Below are positions 12,420 to 23,620 of a stretch of DNA of 64,000 nt, one piece after another. Origin of the DNA: Zerene cesonia. Its lineage: Eukaryota; Arthropoda; Insecta; Lepidoptera; Pieridae. The translations under genes were made by a program, and so were the position numbers. Under the pieces are notes generated by a model. It was not told the origin of the DNA. It did not search any database and saw only the letters and a program-made list of their open reading frames with translations. How positions within the stretch are numbered: position 1 is the first letter of the stretch; each line of letters begins with the position of its first letter. The stretch is from the NCBI RefSeq assembly GCF_012273895.1, contig NC_052111.1, positions 8,938,759 to 9,002,758 on the forward strand, given 5' to 3'.

Positions 12420-12780
12420 GCTTGATTCTTAAAAACTGCGCAATGGATTTCGTTGGTTTTTTTTTAATAGATAGAGTGATTCAAGAGAAAGATTTATATA
12501 TAAGCTAGTTAAAATTATTTATTATTAGCTTTTGCTCGCGGCTTTGCACGCGTTAAATTCGGGGTAATTTAATATATATTTTGATACATATAAACCTTCT
12601 TTTTGAATCACTCAGACGCGGGAAGCGACTTTGCTATAAACTGCAATATCCTAAGGGAACATTTTTATCGGGATAAAAAGATTCCTATCACCCAAGTCCT
12701 CCTGTCTTTACTAATACCAAATTTCATCAAAATCCGATCAGTAGTTTCAGCGTGATTGATGGACAAGCATTGAAACAATC
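12420..12780. repeat. Helitron/LINE-related interspersed repeat remnants
   Basis: Contains 'ttgctcgcggctttgcacgcgttaaattcgg', 'cgggataaaaagattcctat' and 'ccaaatttcatcaaaatccgatcagtagtttcagcgtg'. These blocks recur in lepidopteran short repeats. The 5' part (12420-12520) looks like a second, older fragment. No coding potential. Confidence 0.45.
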
Positions 12781-13251
12781 AAAGTGTTATTGTGATTACT
12801 ACAATTTTGTCTACAACCTCTAGTGTTTTTAACATTGTTTATATTATTTTATGAAAATAACAGATGCAAAATGGGAAATGATACAATTTTAACAACACAT
12901 AACATAAATTTTTGATGTTTCTCTTTTAATATAATTAACATAAAGCTTTTGTTTTCATTATCATTGAGTCGCAATTTTCCAATCCGCTTATATACGCAAG
13001 AGTAAATACGCACCTGGCGAAAGGTTCACAGAATCTATTTAATACATTATATTAGGTTTTTTTCTATTCTAACTTTATGCCTTTTTTATTGCGATTGATT
13101 ATTGGCTTTTGGTTAAAGAAATGTCTTAAAAACTTTAATTTGGGATTACTGAATATGTTTGTGTTTACGATAATATATTAATAGAAAAATATATTTTAAA
13201 GTTGGCGACATACAAATTCCTAACGTATAAAAAACAGTTTGAATAACAATA

Positions 13252-13459
13252 TCCTACTACTACTAATATTATAAATGCGAAAGTTTGTAAGGATGTGTGT
13301 GTGTTTGTTGCTCTTTCACGCAAAAACTGCTGAACTGATTGCAATGAAATTTGGTATGTAGACAGCTGGACAACTGGAATAACATATAGGCAACATTTTA
13401 TCCCGATATTCCTACGGGATATGGACTTACGCGGGTGAAACCGCGGGGAGCAGCTAGTT
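13252..13459 (+). mobile_element. Helitron-like element, 'CCCGCGG' family
   Basis: Starts actaatattataaatgcgaaagtttgtaagg and ends cgggtgaaaccgcggggagcagctagt. The family is the most numerous here: copies at 14714, 20773, 31573, 32221, 37512, 54374, 58728 and 63888. It shares the tactaatattataaa start and CTAGT end with the Lep1-like elements but has a different core (gcaatgaaatttggta..acagctggacaactggaataaca). Confidence 0.7.
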
Positions 13460-13969
13460 AAAGTATAAAGGTTCAATATATTCAGATAAAATATGGAAAA
13501 TGTTTGGCAAACTGGTTCTACAAGTTTTCCGATCGTCATTGTTTATACATTAAGTCGAACTTAACAGAGTTTGTGAAATATTTTGATTAAAAACTAAATT
13601 TATATAAATAGGACATTGTTTAAGACATTTTGTTTATTTAATTCTCCTATAAAAACATTAAATTTGATGTAAACGCCCTTATTATTTCCAAATAAGCGAC
13701 AAGCTCAGTTGAAAGACACGATTTGAAGATCCTGAATAAATCATAAATAAAAAATATTGTAATCATACAAATACAAATCAAGTTTCACATATAAACAAGA
13801 GAAAAAAAGCAAAATAAGAAATAAAATGTAAAAATACGTTTAAAACTTACGTATTAATTTAAATATTTAATACGGCACACAATTTTCACAATTTCGAAAT
13901 AATTAAAATATAATGATAACGAAAGATTATATTTAAACACACCGTAAAATAATTTAAAACTTTACTCAC

Positions 13970-14059
13970 ATTAAAAACAAGTTACTCTAAATTAAGCACA
14001 TAACCAATCGCGTGTGCGAAGTCTCCACACAGACTACAGACTACCGACTACCGACTACT
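13970..14059 (-). promoter_or_regulatory. candidate TSS and untranslated first exon of the type II membrane protein gene
   Basis: On the minus strand an arthropod initiator-like TCAGT occurs at 14061-14057. About 90 nt later there is a splice donor, TTTTTAAT|GTGAGT, at 13970/13969. The downstream acceptor TTCCAG at 11578 leads seven bases later to the ATG at 11570, so the pieces fit as a 5'UTR exon. The block is richer in GC than its surroundings and contains repeated GACTACC units. Inference only. Confidence 0.35.
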
Positions 14060-14713
14060 GACTAACCCCAACGATATCCCTACAACGCGAAGCCTATCCA
14101 ATCACATGGATTACGGGTTTCGGGACAATGACCTTTAAGGGACGCTTTTTGAATTATCTTTACACGTGACAGCCTAAAAATAAGTTATTAATTTCTCTAT
14201 ATTAAATATTATATGGATTTCACGTTGTTTATAAGATAAATGACCAAGACGTCATCAGAAGTTGTCAGAACCAAGAAGAATCAGAGACCAAATTGAAACG
14301 GGACCAACCGGAAGGCACTAGGCAGCTTTCAAATAAAGAAGAATTCATTAAAAGCGGTTCACCCACGGCTCGCCGCTGAGTGTGTCAGCAGATTTTGATG
14401 GGGTTATAGTGATTCAAGAGGAATTCTTATATGCATATTACATACGTAATTTCATCCGTGTGCAGCCGGAACGGATCGCTAGTATAGTATAAAAAGATAA
14501 TATAATTTATTTACACTATTTCTCTTATATTAGTTCAGTTGATTTTTATTATTCGCGTAAACATCATTAATATTAATGGGAGGGGTTCCAACTTAAATAT
14601 TAAATATTTCACTTATTTATCACAAACGGATATAGCTAAGGCGGACGAAAAAAAACTTAATTTGTTTACCCGATTTTGAATGTCGGCTTAATTAAGGTGT
14701 ACATTTAATATAT

Positions 14714-14908
14714 ACTAGCTGCGCCCCGCGGTTTCACGCGTCTAAGTCCGTATTCAGTAGGAATATCGGGATAAAAAGTTGCCTATATGTTATTCCAGTT
14801 GTCCAGCTTACTATCAAAGCTACTTATCAAAGTCCAGTAGATTTGCGTGAAAGAGCAACAAACACACACACATCCTTACAAACTTTCGCATTTATAATAT
14901 TAGTAGGA
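14714..14908 (-). mobile_element. Helitron-like element, 'CCCGCGG' family
   Basis: Plus strand reads actagctgcgccccgcggtttcacgcg ... cgcatttataatattagtagga, so the element is reversed. The middle has 'cttactatcaaagctacttatc' in place of the usual 'ctgtctacgtaccaaatttca'. Confidence 0.7.
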
Positions 14909-15004
14909 AGTAGGATAGGATTATTAGGATTTATTAGCACAATAATATATTTAATGGTCACTATAGCACATAACAGATAGGTACGTAAGTTCAGTTTATC
15001 TGAA

Positions 15005-15165
15005 TCTATATATATAAAATTAATCCTTATTTCCCTTTGTCACGCCATCACACGTGAACGGCTGGACCGATTTCAAAGATTCTTTCACCATTAGAAAGCT
15101 GCAATTACACTGAGTGACATAGGCTATATATGTACCACGAGTGAAACCGGGGCGAACAGCGAGTG
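15005..15165 (+). mobile_element. Helitron-like element, 'cacgtgaacggctggaccg' family
   Basis: Starts tctatatatataaaattaat, core 'gtgaacggctggaccgatttcaaagattctttcaccattagaaagc', ends tgtaccacgagtgaaaccggggcgaacagcgagtg. A related copy in reverse is at 59577-59690. Same 3' end type as Lep1-like elements. Confidence 0.55.
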
Positions 15166-15484
15166 CGAAATAAAAATCACATAAGTTTTTGAAGCCTATT
15201 TTTTAATGGGAGATAAAGTATTCCAATGTATTGTTACTATACGAGTAGTTTAGTATGTTAGTATTCGTATCAAGGGAAAATTCTGCTTTACAAAGGCTTC
15301 TGGGCAAAGTGGCAGGCACCAAAGCCCGAACGGTAGAAATTTGGACGCAGGTATCCACAGAGTAAGTTATATATGCAGGTATCTTCAGTATATTGTAGGT
15401 AGAGTAATTTAACTACTGCCAATTACGTAGTCACTCTTTAGTAAAGTATTGCTGTTTTGACTTTAAACTTACGTTAATTTAAAG

Positions 15485-15650
15485 CTATCTAATGATATGA
15501 AACTGAATTTGTTTGTCTGTTTGAACGCGCTAGTCTTAGGAACTACAGGACCGATTTTTTTTGGATATGTCACGTATATATCCAAAAAAAAAACCCTGAG
15601 TGCTATCGACTACATTTGTACGATGTGCGAGGCTGGGGGAGATCGCTAGT
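15485..15650 (+). mobile_element. Lep1-like element, diverged
   Basis: Contains tttgtttgtctgtttgaacgcgctagtcttaggaactacaggaccgattttttt and ends gatcgctagt. It is interrupted by a short duplicated stretch 'tatatccaaaaaaaaa'. Confidence 0.45.
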
Positions 15651-16201
15651 TTTAATATAAAGTGAATAAAGAATTAATTGAAAAGCAAAAGCCCTAGGAT
15701 GTTAAAATTATATCGATAAAATCAATACTGCAATATGCAATTTCGGAAGCGGGAATGCCTCAAAACGTTTAAAGGGTCAATGCCCTAGTTTTGCAACTAC
15801 CAACATAAAGTGATGAGTTATGAGACCGAGTGATTAAGATAAAATTCAATGTACCTACCTCTATTAGAATGTTAAAAATTCGTATTATGTTTTAAACATT
15901 AAACAATATCTAATGTTGAATAGAAGGATATTGGAAATGTCATTTGTCCTTGTAGAATGTTTGTAATGCACAAATTTATGGGTGAATTATTCATTGATAC
16001 TTTTAAAATTCATTCAAGTAACTTTGTTAGACATAAACATGGATCATGCATATAATTACTTTAAAAGTTGAGATCTTATTAATTTTAGAGATAGGTTGTA
16101 GTTTTTTGCGATATAGCTGTTTTCCCGCGTAACCCCCTCTCGCCTCCGTCCTTGATTGTGTTCCCATTTGAAACAAAAGTATTCTGTGTAGCAGAGTGTC
16201 A

Positions 16202-16436
16202 GGGTACAGTTGAATTGCCGCTCTAATTATGTGCCTGGCCCGGCAACGGGCAGCCGCCGAGGGGGTCGCGGACGTATTTTAACCAGCTCCCGTGGCCCCT
16301 TCACCCAAGTGGCTCGACGGAACACAGTGGGGTTTTGGTCGGTAAGAATCCGACATAACCCACGGCTCCATCCCCGGGGGCCGTGGGTATCTATGCAAGA
16401 TTTCCCCACTATAAAAAAAAGGGTACAGTTGAATTG
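16202..16436 (+). mobile_element. 5'-truncated non-LTR insertion with 16-bp target-site duplication
   Basis: A GC-rich insert (16218-16410) ends in ACTATAAAAAAAA and is bounded by a perfect direct repeat GGGTACAGTTGAATTG at 16202-16217 and 16421-16436. The insert contains GGTTTTGGTCGGTAAGAATCCGACATAACCCACGG, like the 3' end of a LINE or LINE-mobilised element. Poly-A plus long TSD shows target-primed reverse transcription. Confidence 0.85.
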
Positions 16437-17171
16437 AATCACAAAACATGAAGTTTAAGCCCACTCACAGATTAGTTGGTTTGATTTGTATAACATTTTA
16501 TCTTTGGTTTGAATTCATCCCAGTCAACATTACCATTTATCAAATATATTGCGTAGAAAGAAAGATCAATTTATTTTAACACACACAAACACACATACAT
16601 ACATAAAAATAGAAAAATAAAAAGAAAAAAAATATATAATCAAGGAATAATACGTGTGGTTGCATGCGCCAAAAAAGGATGCCACTCAGTATATTTGAGG
16701 CAAAACACCTCAACACTGATTTTCAGCGTAGGTCTTCTATGTTTATTTTATTTAATATGCTTATTATACATTTTGGTTTAGGTATGTTATATACGAGAGC
16801 TGTGTTTACAAACAATAGTTATGGGTTCTTAAATTGAGGATATATTGGCTATAAAAGTCAGCAACATAGAACAAAAGCCAACGATATCACCATATACATA
16901 CGTCACTTAAAAAGTCTTTTTTTTTCGGCTTATATTTTCTGAGTCCTTTTATTTTATCTTTTTAAACCTGCATACTACCGTACGTCTGAGTTACTACAAA
17001 TTAATGAAAAGTTTTCACATCAAAACTCTTAGTTATGAACGCGTTTGCACCGTGGCAGCGCTTATTGCTTGCGTCACACTGTCAAGACGACATTGACGTA
17101 TAAGTTCTGTCATTCTCAGCTGCGAAAAGGGAGAGTGTCTGTTAAGCAAAATATAACAAAAGTTGTAAAAA

Positions 17172-20100
17172 ATGGCTAGTATTGAAGAATTGCAGAAGAA
17201 AGTAAGCGAACTGGAAGCAAAACTAGCGATAGCTCAAGGAAATGCTGGTCCTGTTCGTCAGAAAATCGACGTTATGTCCTCCGAAGTTGTGGATTCCAAT
17301 CCCTACAGGTTTTGTATTAATTTTCTATTAAATTGTAGCATTTGAGCTATTATTTCTATTTTGTTAATTGTACTTTTATATCTTATAAATGTTTATTACT
17401 GATTTTGGAGTCTAGCTTTTGATGTTAGCTTAAAATTTATAAAAATATGCTGGATCTTCTTGGACTGAATCAATTATACCTTCCAAACATCAAGTTATTA
17501 TAATATGGAGTTTTTACTATAAAATGTACTACTTAAAGTAGATACAACATCATCATTAATCAAAATTGATCGAATGGAACAGTTATCTATGTGAAAATTA
17601 ATATTAAAAACAAATATATTTTCTTTCTATTTAAAACTTTGGCTTGGTTTTAGTCGTCTCATGGCACTAAAGAGAATGGGCATTGTGGACAATTATGAGA
17701 AGATCCGTGAGCTTTCTGTTGCTGTGGTTGGTGTGGGAGGAGTGGGCAGCGTCACCGCAGAGATGCTGACGAGATGTGGTATAGGAAAGGTACAAATTGT
17801 AAAATGACCAATAGAAGATCAGGGACATCTGCATCTGCTATTGACTAAAATTATTATTTAACACAAATCGAAAAGAATTAAATACTTAAACCATCCTTAT
17901 AAAGTACCTTAATTTATCCCATTATCTTTTTGTGCTTCAACATGTCATGGAAACCCCCATTTAATCTATTACATACCATATAATACAATATTTTCAACTT
18001 ACAGTTGATTCTCTACGATTATGACAAAGTGGAGCTGGCAAACATGAACCGCCTGTTCTTCCAACCGCACCAAGCAGGTCTCAGCAAGGTGGCCGCGGCT
18101 GCCGCCACGCTGCAGGCCATCAACCCAGATGTGGCCATAGAGGCCCACAATTATAACATCACAACAGTGGATAACTTCCAGAAGTTCTGCGATTCTATCA
18201 GGTTTGTGGTTTGTTCAAGTTATGAACATACAAAATTTCGTTATAACATATATCTTTATGAGTGTAGAAAAGTAATGATTTCTATTTAGGTAATCTTAAT
18301 ATATATAAAACTCCTGTCACAATGTTTGTCCTCAAGTGACTCCTAAACCACTTAACCGATTATAATAAAATTTGCACACCATGTGCAGTTCGATCCAACT
18401 TGAGAGATAGAATAGTTTATATTATGGCAATTACGATAAATTACTAGGTCCCCGCGCGGAGCCGGGGCGTGCAGACAGTATGAAATAAAATCAAAAAATT
18501 ATTCTTTTAATTTTAGAAATTATTTTACTGTTGCTGTGCTTTTTCTTTTCAAGTAATGTAAATTACAATATTCTTGTATTTCATTATAGTTATCGTAAAA
18601 TTGTTTATAGAATGAATTTGATTTATAGCGTAATGGCATTAAAATGCTTTATATATGAGAAATGTTTAACGAAAAGAAAAAAATTTGTCATGAGGCGGAA
18701 TTCAGACCCCACGTCTTTTGCCGTACCGTGGCAATGCCTGACTTCTCGCCCACCCATGATCCCACCTCAGTTATCAAATTTCTTCTATTTTGTGAGTTAG
18801 TGTTTACATAAATTAAATTTATGGCCTTTTTTTTTAGTAAGGGCAGCCTCACGAACGGTCCAGTGGACCTAGTTCTCAGTTGCGTGGATAACTTCGAGGC
18901 TCGGATGGCCATCAACACAGCTTGCAATGAACTCAACCAACGCTGGTTCGAATCTGGGGTCAGCGAGAATGCGGTCTCTGGACACATACAGTTTATTATA
19001 CCGGGAGAGACCGCGTGTTTTGCTGTGAGTTGTATTTCTATTAATTTAAAATTTATACATTGAATTAATGTTCAATTATAGCATGTATACAATTTTATGA
19101 ATCTATATTCTATACTTATAGCATAAAGGTGAAGATCTTTTTTGTTTAAACACAATCATGTCAGGAACTACTTGGCCTATAATTCTATTGTATAAGCGTA
19201 TACCTTGTCACATAAATGAATTTTTTACTTTAATAAACTGGAAAACAGGCATTTCAATTGAATTTCTGTTTCTCGTGTCATAACTATGTCTATCACCTAC
19301 TTTTGCATGTAAGTCAATGTTATTGTGTATGTATCAAATGTTATTAAATATATACCCTGACAGCACAATAAGGATACCAGTACTCTTTATGAGTCCCGAC
19401 ATCTGCCAATCCGAATTTAGTGGTGGATTATGGCCTGAGCCCTCATAGGAAGCCTGCGTCTCAGCAGTGGGATCATCCCACTGGACAGGACATGAATGCT
19501 ATATGGGCTGATGACTAACCAAAAAACGTCATCGATTTTAATGAATAATAATTATTTATATATAATTATATTAATAATATATAATTATTGTTTCAGTGTG
19601 CCCCACCGCTCGTGGTTGCGTCGAAAATCGACGAGAAGACGCTGAAGAGGGAGGGCGTGTGCGCCGCCAGCCTCCCCACCACCATGGGCATCGTGGCCGG
19701 ATTTCTGGGTCAGTTCGCGGTGTATATCCACTCTTACTAGCAAAATATAATGATAATGTGTGTGTGTTTGTCCTTCGATCACGTTTAATTCAGGAGGTTA
19801 GAGGGGGTAGTAGAAGAAATTCGATAACTGTGGCGTGATCACGGGTGGCCGAGAGGCTAGGCGTTGCTACGGTTTGGCAAAAATGCGGGTTCGAATCCCG
19901 CCTCGTGATCGAATTTTTTCTATTCTTTCAAAATTCCTCATTTATAAAGCATTTCATTATTGCTATAAAACTAAATATTTTATGTTATCGTTGTTTAAGG
20001 AGTGTAAAATGTGAAATGAATGCTTAATTAGAAATGCATACTTATGTTTTATATGAAATGCATGAAATGTAAATAAAAAAATTCATTCAGCAATATATTT

Positions 20101-23100
20101 GCATCAACTGAATAAAAAATCGATATCTATTTTTCTAATTTCAGTACAAAACACGCTGAAATATCTACTAGAGTTCGGCAACGTCAGTCACTATTTGGGC
20201 TACAGTGCGCTCACCGACTTCTTCCCAGCCATGAGCTTGAAGGTAATTTTTACTCTTTTTTATGAAGTCAGTCAATTTTAAGGGAATCATAATGCACTAT
20301 TTTTGTGGTATATCTTTTAGGACTAATACTTGATGTGATATTTTGCACACTGTTTCTATTATTGCCATATCTTTGATTATAAAAAAAGTTCTTATGCTAT
20401 AAGGTGGTGCACCTGGTAAACGATCACCACCATGGACATTCGCAGAGGTTGAAGTTCCTTTGCGAATGCGCTATCCGCTTTTAAGCGGAAAGGGATAAGG
20501 AAAGGATTGACGACAGGAAAGAGAAAATGGACTGGGAAGGGTGATGAAAAGGAAACGGGCCTCCAGTTCCCCCTCTCACCGAACGAAACACAGCAGTATG
20601 CTTTTTCACTCCGTTTCTCTGTGAGGGTGTGGTGGTACTTCCCCGGTGCGAGCTGGCCCAATTCGTCACGAAGCGTGTTCGTCCCCACATTGAAATATAT
20701 ACAAAATGTAGGATTTATTCCTAATCGTTATTCAAGAGGACAGAGAAAGCGACTTTGTTTTATACTTACTATACTAGCTGCGCCCCGCGGTTTCACCTGC
20801 GTAAGTCCGTATCCCGTAGGAGTATCGGGATAAAATGTTGCCTATATGTTATTCCAGTTGTCCAACTGTCTACGTACGAAATTTCATTGCAGTCGGTTCA
20901 GTAGTTTTCGCGTGAAAGATCAACAAACACACACACATCATTACAAACTTTCGCATTCATAATATTAGTAGGATAGTAAGTAGGATTAGTAGGATTGTGA
21001 TTTAGTAAACAACGGAATTAAAACAATTCCAGCCGAACCCGCAATGCGAGGACTCGTTCTGCCGCTCGCGCCAGGCCGAGTTCAGCGCGAGGCCCGCCGT
21101 CGAGCTCGCCACCGAGGTCAAGGAGGACCCCGCACCGCTGCACGAAGATAACGAGTGGGGTGAGCCATACAGATAGACGGATTGGAAAATATCAATGGAT
21201 TCATTGAACCTATCATTATTTATCAACAAAACTTAAGTGACGAATTTCAATGGCACCAAACGGGATGCACCAGATAAAAAAATAATATCAAATTAAAAAT
21301 AATGATAAAAAGGTTCCCGGTAAAAAGTTATGAGGTACATAACTTTCTAGTGGGTGATTTTGTTTACAAAAACAAAAAAAAAAACATTTTTTCTATTCTT
21401 TAAAATTTCTCATTTATAAAGCATTTCAATGCTATAAAACTAAAAATTAAATTTAACAAAGGCNNNNNNNNNNNNNNNNNNNNNNNNNNNNNNNNNNNNN
21501 NNNNNNNNNNNNNNNNNNNNNNNNNNNNNNNNNNNNNNNNNNNNNNNNNNNNNNNNNNNNNNNNNNNNNNNNNNNNNNNNNNNNNNNNNNNNNNNNNNNN
21601 NNNNNNNNNNNNNNNNNNNNNNNNNNNNNNNNNNNNNNNNNNNNNNNNNNNNNNNNNNNNNNNNNNNNNNNNNNNNNNNNNNNNNNNNNNNNNNNNNNNN
21701 NNNNNNNNNNNNNNNNNNNNNNNNNNNNNNNNNNNNNNNNNNNNNNNNNNNNNNNNNNNNNNNNNNNNNNNNNNNNNNNNNNNNNNNNNNNNNNNNNNNN
21801 NNNNNNNNNNNNNNNNNNNNNNNNNNNNNNNNNNNNNNNNNNNNNNNNNNNNNNNNNNNNNNNNNNNNNNNNNNNNNNNNNNNNNNNNNNNNNNNNNNNN
21901 NNNNNNNNNNNNNNNNNNNNNNNNNNNNNNNNNNNNNNNNNNNNNNNNNNNNNNNNNNNNNNNNNNNNNNNNNNNNNNNNNNNNNNNNNNNNNNNNNNNN
22001 NNNNNNNNNNNNNNNNNNNNNNNNNNNNNNNNNNNNNNNNNNNNNNNNNNNNNNNNNNNNNNNNNNNNNNNNNNNNNNNNNNNNNNNNNNNNNNNNNNNN
22101 NNNNNNNNNNNNNNNNNNNNNNNNNNNNNNNNNNNNNNNNNNNNNNNNNNNNNNNNNNNNNNNNNNNNNNNNNNNNNNNNNNNNNNNNNNNNNNNNNNNN
22201 NNNNNNNNNNNNNNNNNNNNNNNNNNNNNNNNNNNNNNNNNNNNNNNNNNNNNNNNNNNNNNNNNNNNNNNNNNNNNNNNNNNNNNNNNNNNNNNNNNNN
22301 NNNNNNNNNNNNNNNNNNNNNNNNNNNNNNNNNNNNNNNNNNNNNNNNNNNNNNNNNNNNNNNNNNNNNNNNNNNNNNNNNNNNNNNNNNNNNNNNNNNN
22401 NNNNNNNNNNNNNNNNNNNNNNNNNNNNNNNNNNNNNNNNNNNNNNNNNNNNNNNNNNNNNNNGTTGCTACGGTTAGGCAAGATACGCAGGTTCGAATCC
22501 TGCCTCGTGATCAAATTTTTTCTATTCTTTAAAATTTCTCAAAAAAAAAACAGTCGAACTGACTAACCCCTCCTTTTTATTGTAAATACAATTAAATCTC
22601 AGGAACTACTTGTCCGATTTGAAAAATTATTCAATTGTTAGATAGTCCATTTATTGAAGAAGGCTATAGGCTATGTATGAACCACGGAACAGACCGCTTG
22701 TTAACAATAATTAAAAAAAATAATAATAATAGAAAAAATTCGATCATGAGGCGGGATTCGGACCCATGCTTCTCGTACAGTGCAAGTGTATTTATGAACG
22801 CACCCATTTCTATTATTTTTGCTTTTGGTTCTGTTATCTATGCCTCGTTATGCTAAATGCTAATGTCGTTTTTATTTTGGCCGGTTCTACAAGATGTATT
22901 GTGCTTCGAAAATAAATAAAAAAAGTTATGATTATATAATTTATTATTTATATATCATTTATTTATGTTCGCTTAACTCTTTAAAAGTACGCAACGGATT
23001 TTGATAGACTCAATAGATACAATGAATCAAGAAGAAGGTTTATATGTATAATATCTATTAAACTACTCCGAATTTAACTCGTGTGTAGCCGGGGACCAAA

Positions 23101-23620
23101 GCTAGTTTAATATATAAGCGAAAAAAGGATGATATAATGGATAAACACAGAAACAAAATTAAATACAGTTTATTAATGAAAAATACCTAAGGTGCCTTTT
23201 TAAGAAATGTATATTATTTATGTAAAATCACATTCATTTAAAATTTATTGTTTTCGAGTTTAACTTTAAATACACAATGTCAAGAAGACATATTGTTCTA
23301 AAAGTATTGTTTTGTTATATAATAAGTATTCTTAAGAAGCTATTCTTATTTCAGGTATCAGTTTAGTGGATGAAAACTCTCCCATCGAAGAAACACCTGT
23401 TTTGAATCTCGTAGATGGAGTTCAGGTATTTATAACTTTTTTAAGAGTTCTTAATGTAGCTTAAAAAGCCTGTTCTTCTGAATTAAAGTTTTTATTCTTT
23501 CTCCAGGTTGCATACAGCATCCCAGTGGACAACAGTACTCCAGAGTCGAGTACAGGCGGTGCTGTGGCCGCGTCAGAGCTATCTCTCGAGGAATTGATGC
23601 AGCAGATGAAATCTATGTAA
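17172..23620 (+). CDS. UBA5: UBA5, ubiquitin-like modifier-activating enzyme 5 (E1 for UFM1)
   Basis: UBA5 adenylates UFM1 with ATP, forms a thioester with it and passes it to the E2 UFC1; it acts in cytosol and at the ER. Nine exons join in frame: 17172-17308, 17654-17789, 18005-18201, 18838-19024, 19597-19708, 20145-20242, 21033-21159, 23355-23425, 23507-23620. They encode 392 residues, close to the roughly 400 usual for the family. Visible features: ATP-binding GVGGVG at 72-77; DYDKVELANMNRLFF; zinc cysteines at about 217, 220, 294 and 299 (CFACAPP and CEDSFC); catalytic Cys about 241 in KREGVCAASLPTTMG; the UFM1/ATG8-interacting DNEWGISLVDEN segment; and a C-terminal LSLEELMQQMKSM helix for UFC1 binding. 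The start ATG has an A-rich context and a coiled N-terminus follows. A poly(A) signal AATAAA lies at 23740. Intron 7 contains a 1-kb assembly gap, so nothing coding is missing. Confidence 0.97.
18295..18481 (+). mobile_element. Helitron-like element in UBA5 intron 3
   Basis: Reads tcttaatatatataaaactcctgtcac ... aaatttgcacaccatgtgcagttcgatccaactt ... ccgcgcggagccggggcgtgcagacagta. The same family occurs at 25247-25420, beside an MSH5 exon. Confidence 0.6.
18664..18762 (-). repeat. tRNA-related SINE in UBA5 intron 3 (family A, copy 1)
   Basis: The reverse complement reads ATCATGGGTGGGCGAGAAGTCAGGC ... GGTCTGAATTCCGCCTCATGACAAATTTTTTTC. It aligns with the tRNA-like head at 19838-19909. The element ends about 75 nt before exon 4. 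Confidence 0.6.
19375..19520 (+). repeat. SINE/LINE tail fragment in UBA5 intron 4
   Basis: Contains ccgacatctgccaatccg, gtggtggattatggcctgagccctcataggaagcctgcgtctcagcagtggga and gggctgatga, matching the tail of the SINE at 5518-5808. A 12-nt insertion (catcccactgga) is present relative to other copies. Confidence 0.6.
19838..19978 (+). repeat. tRNA-related SINE in UBA5 intron 5 (family A, copy 2, best head)
   Basis: The head 19838-19909 folds as a cloverleaf: acceptor ATCACGG with TCGTGAT (seven pairs including one G-U), D stem GCC/GGC, anticodon stem TTGCT/GGCAA and T stem GCGGG/CCCGC enclosing TTCGAAT. Box A is TGGCCGAGAGG and box B GGTTCGAATCC. The anticodon loop (ACGGTTT) lacks T33, and the same sequence recurs nearby, so it is a SINE head and not a working tRNA. 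The tail is AATTTTTTCTATTCTTT...ATTTATAAAGCATTTCA. Confidence 0.7.
20399..20690 (-). repeat. poly-A retroposon family (copy 2), UBA5 intron 6
   Basis: About 290 nt in antisense orientation, from ggtggtgcacctggtaaacgatcaccacc to ccaattcgtcacgaagcgtg...cccacat. It lacks the terminal A-run end on its 3' side. Confidence 0.75.
20773..20974 (-). mobile_element. Helitron-like element, 'CCCGCGG' family, UBA5 intron 6
   Basis: Reads actagctgcgccccgcggtttcacctgcgtaagtccgtatcccgtagg ... cgcattcataatattagtagga. Full length; it ends about 58 nt before exon 7. Confidence 0.75.
21386..21446 (+). repeat. family A SINE tail, UBA5 intron 7
   Basis: attttttctattctttaaaatttctcatttataaagcatttcaatgctataaaac matches the tail of the copy at 19838-19978 but has no tRNA head. 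It lies just left of the assembly gap. Confidence 0.55.
21464..22463. other. assembly gap (1000 N) in UBA5 intron 7
   Basis: Exactly 1000 N, a nominal size. Copies of the same SINE family flank it on both sides, which probably caused the break. The flanking UBA5 exons are intact and in phase. Confidence 0.99.
22464..22545 (+). repeat. family A SINE, UBA5 intron 7 (copy 4, 5' cut by gap)
   Basis: Begins inside the head at gttgctacggttaggcaag, with box B GGTTCGAATCC and TCGTGAT 3' acceptor strand, then aaattttttctattctttaaaatttctc and an A-run. Confidence 0.65.
22560..22700 (+). mobile_element. Lep1-like fragment, UBA5 intron 7
   Basis: Contains tctcaggaactacttgtccgatttgaaaaattattcaattgttagatagtccatttattgaagaaggctatagg and atgaaccacgg...gaccgcttgt, a diverged Lep1-like core and end. 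Confidence 0.55.
22728..22795 (-). repeat. family A SINE, UBA5 intron 7 (copy 5, reverse)
   Basis: Plus strand agaaaaaattcgatcatgaggcgggattcggacccatgc is the reverse complement of the family A tail start, 3' acceptor strand and T arm. The head beyond is diverged. Confidence 0.55.

Larger units (their letters stand above)
14060..17115. other. intergenic region between divergent genes
   Basis: Lies between the putative 5' end of the minus-strand membrane protein gene and plus-strand UBA5. It holds Helitron-like copies (14714-14908, 15005-15165, 15485-15650) and a truncated non-LTR insertion (16218-16420). No coding exon seen. Confidence 0.5.

Noticed and set aside
13165..13539. A 124-codon minus-strand ORF
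   Set aside because: It is the reverse reading of a Helitron-like repeat; similar ORFs arise from the copies at 31573 and 32221.
14030..14070. Tandem GACTACC repeats as a CRISPR-like or satellite array
   Set aside because: Only four short units without spacers, in a probable 5'UTR; CRISPR is not expected in an insect.
19838..19909. A functional tRNA gene in UBA5 intron 5
   Set aside because: The cloverleaf is good, but the anticodon loop lacks T33 and the same head plus tail recurs at several nearby sites, so it is a SINE head.
20507..20833. A 108-codon plus-strand ORF
   Set aside because: It lies within the antisense poly-A retroposon and the Helitron-like copy that follows; its residues recur in other repeat copies.
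21453..22514. A 353-residue ORF across the gap
   Set aside because: Almost entirely N translated as X; the same applies to ORFs spanning the gaps at 49956 and 52795.
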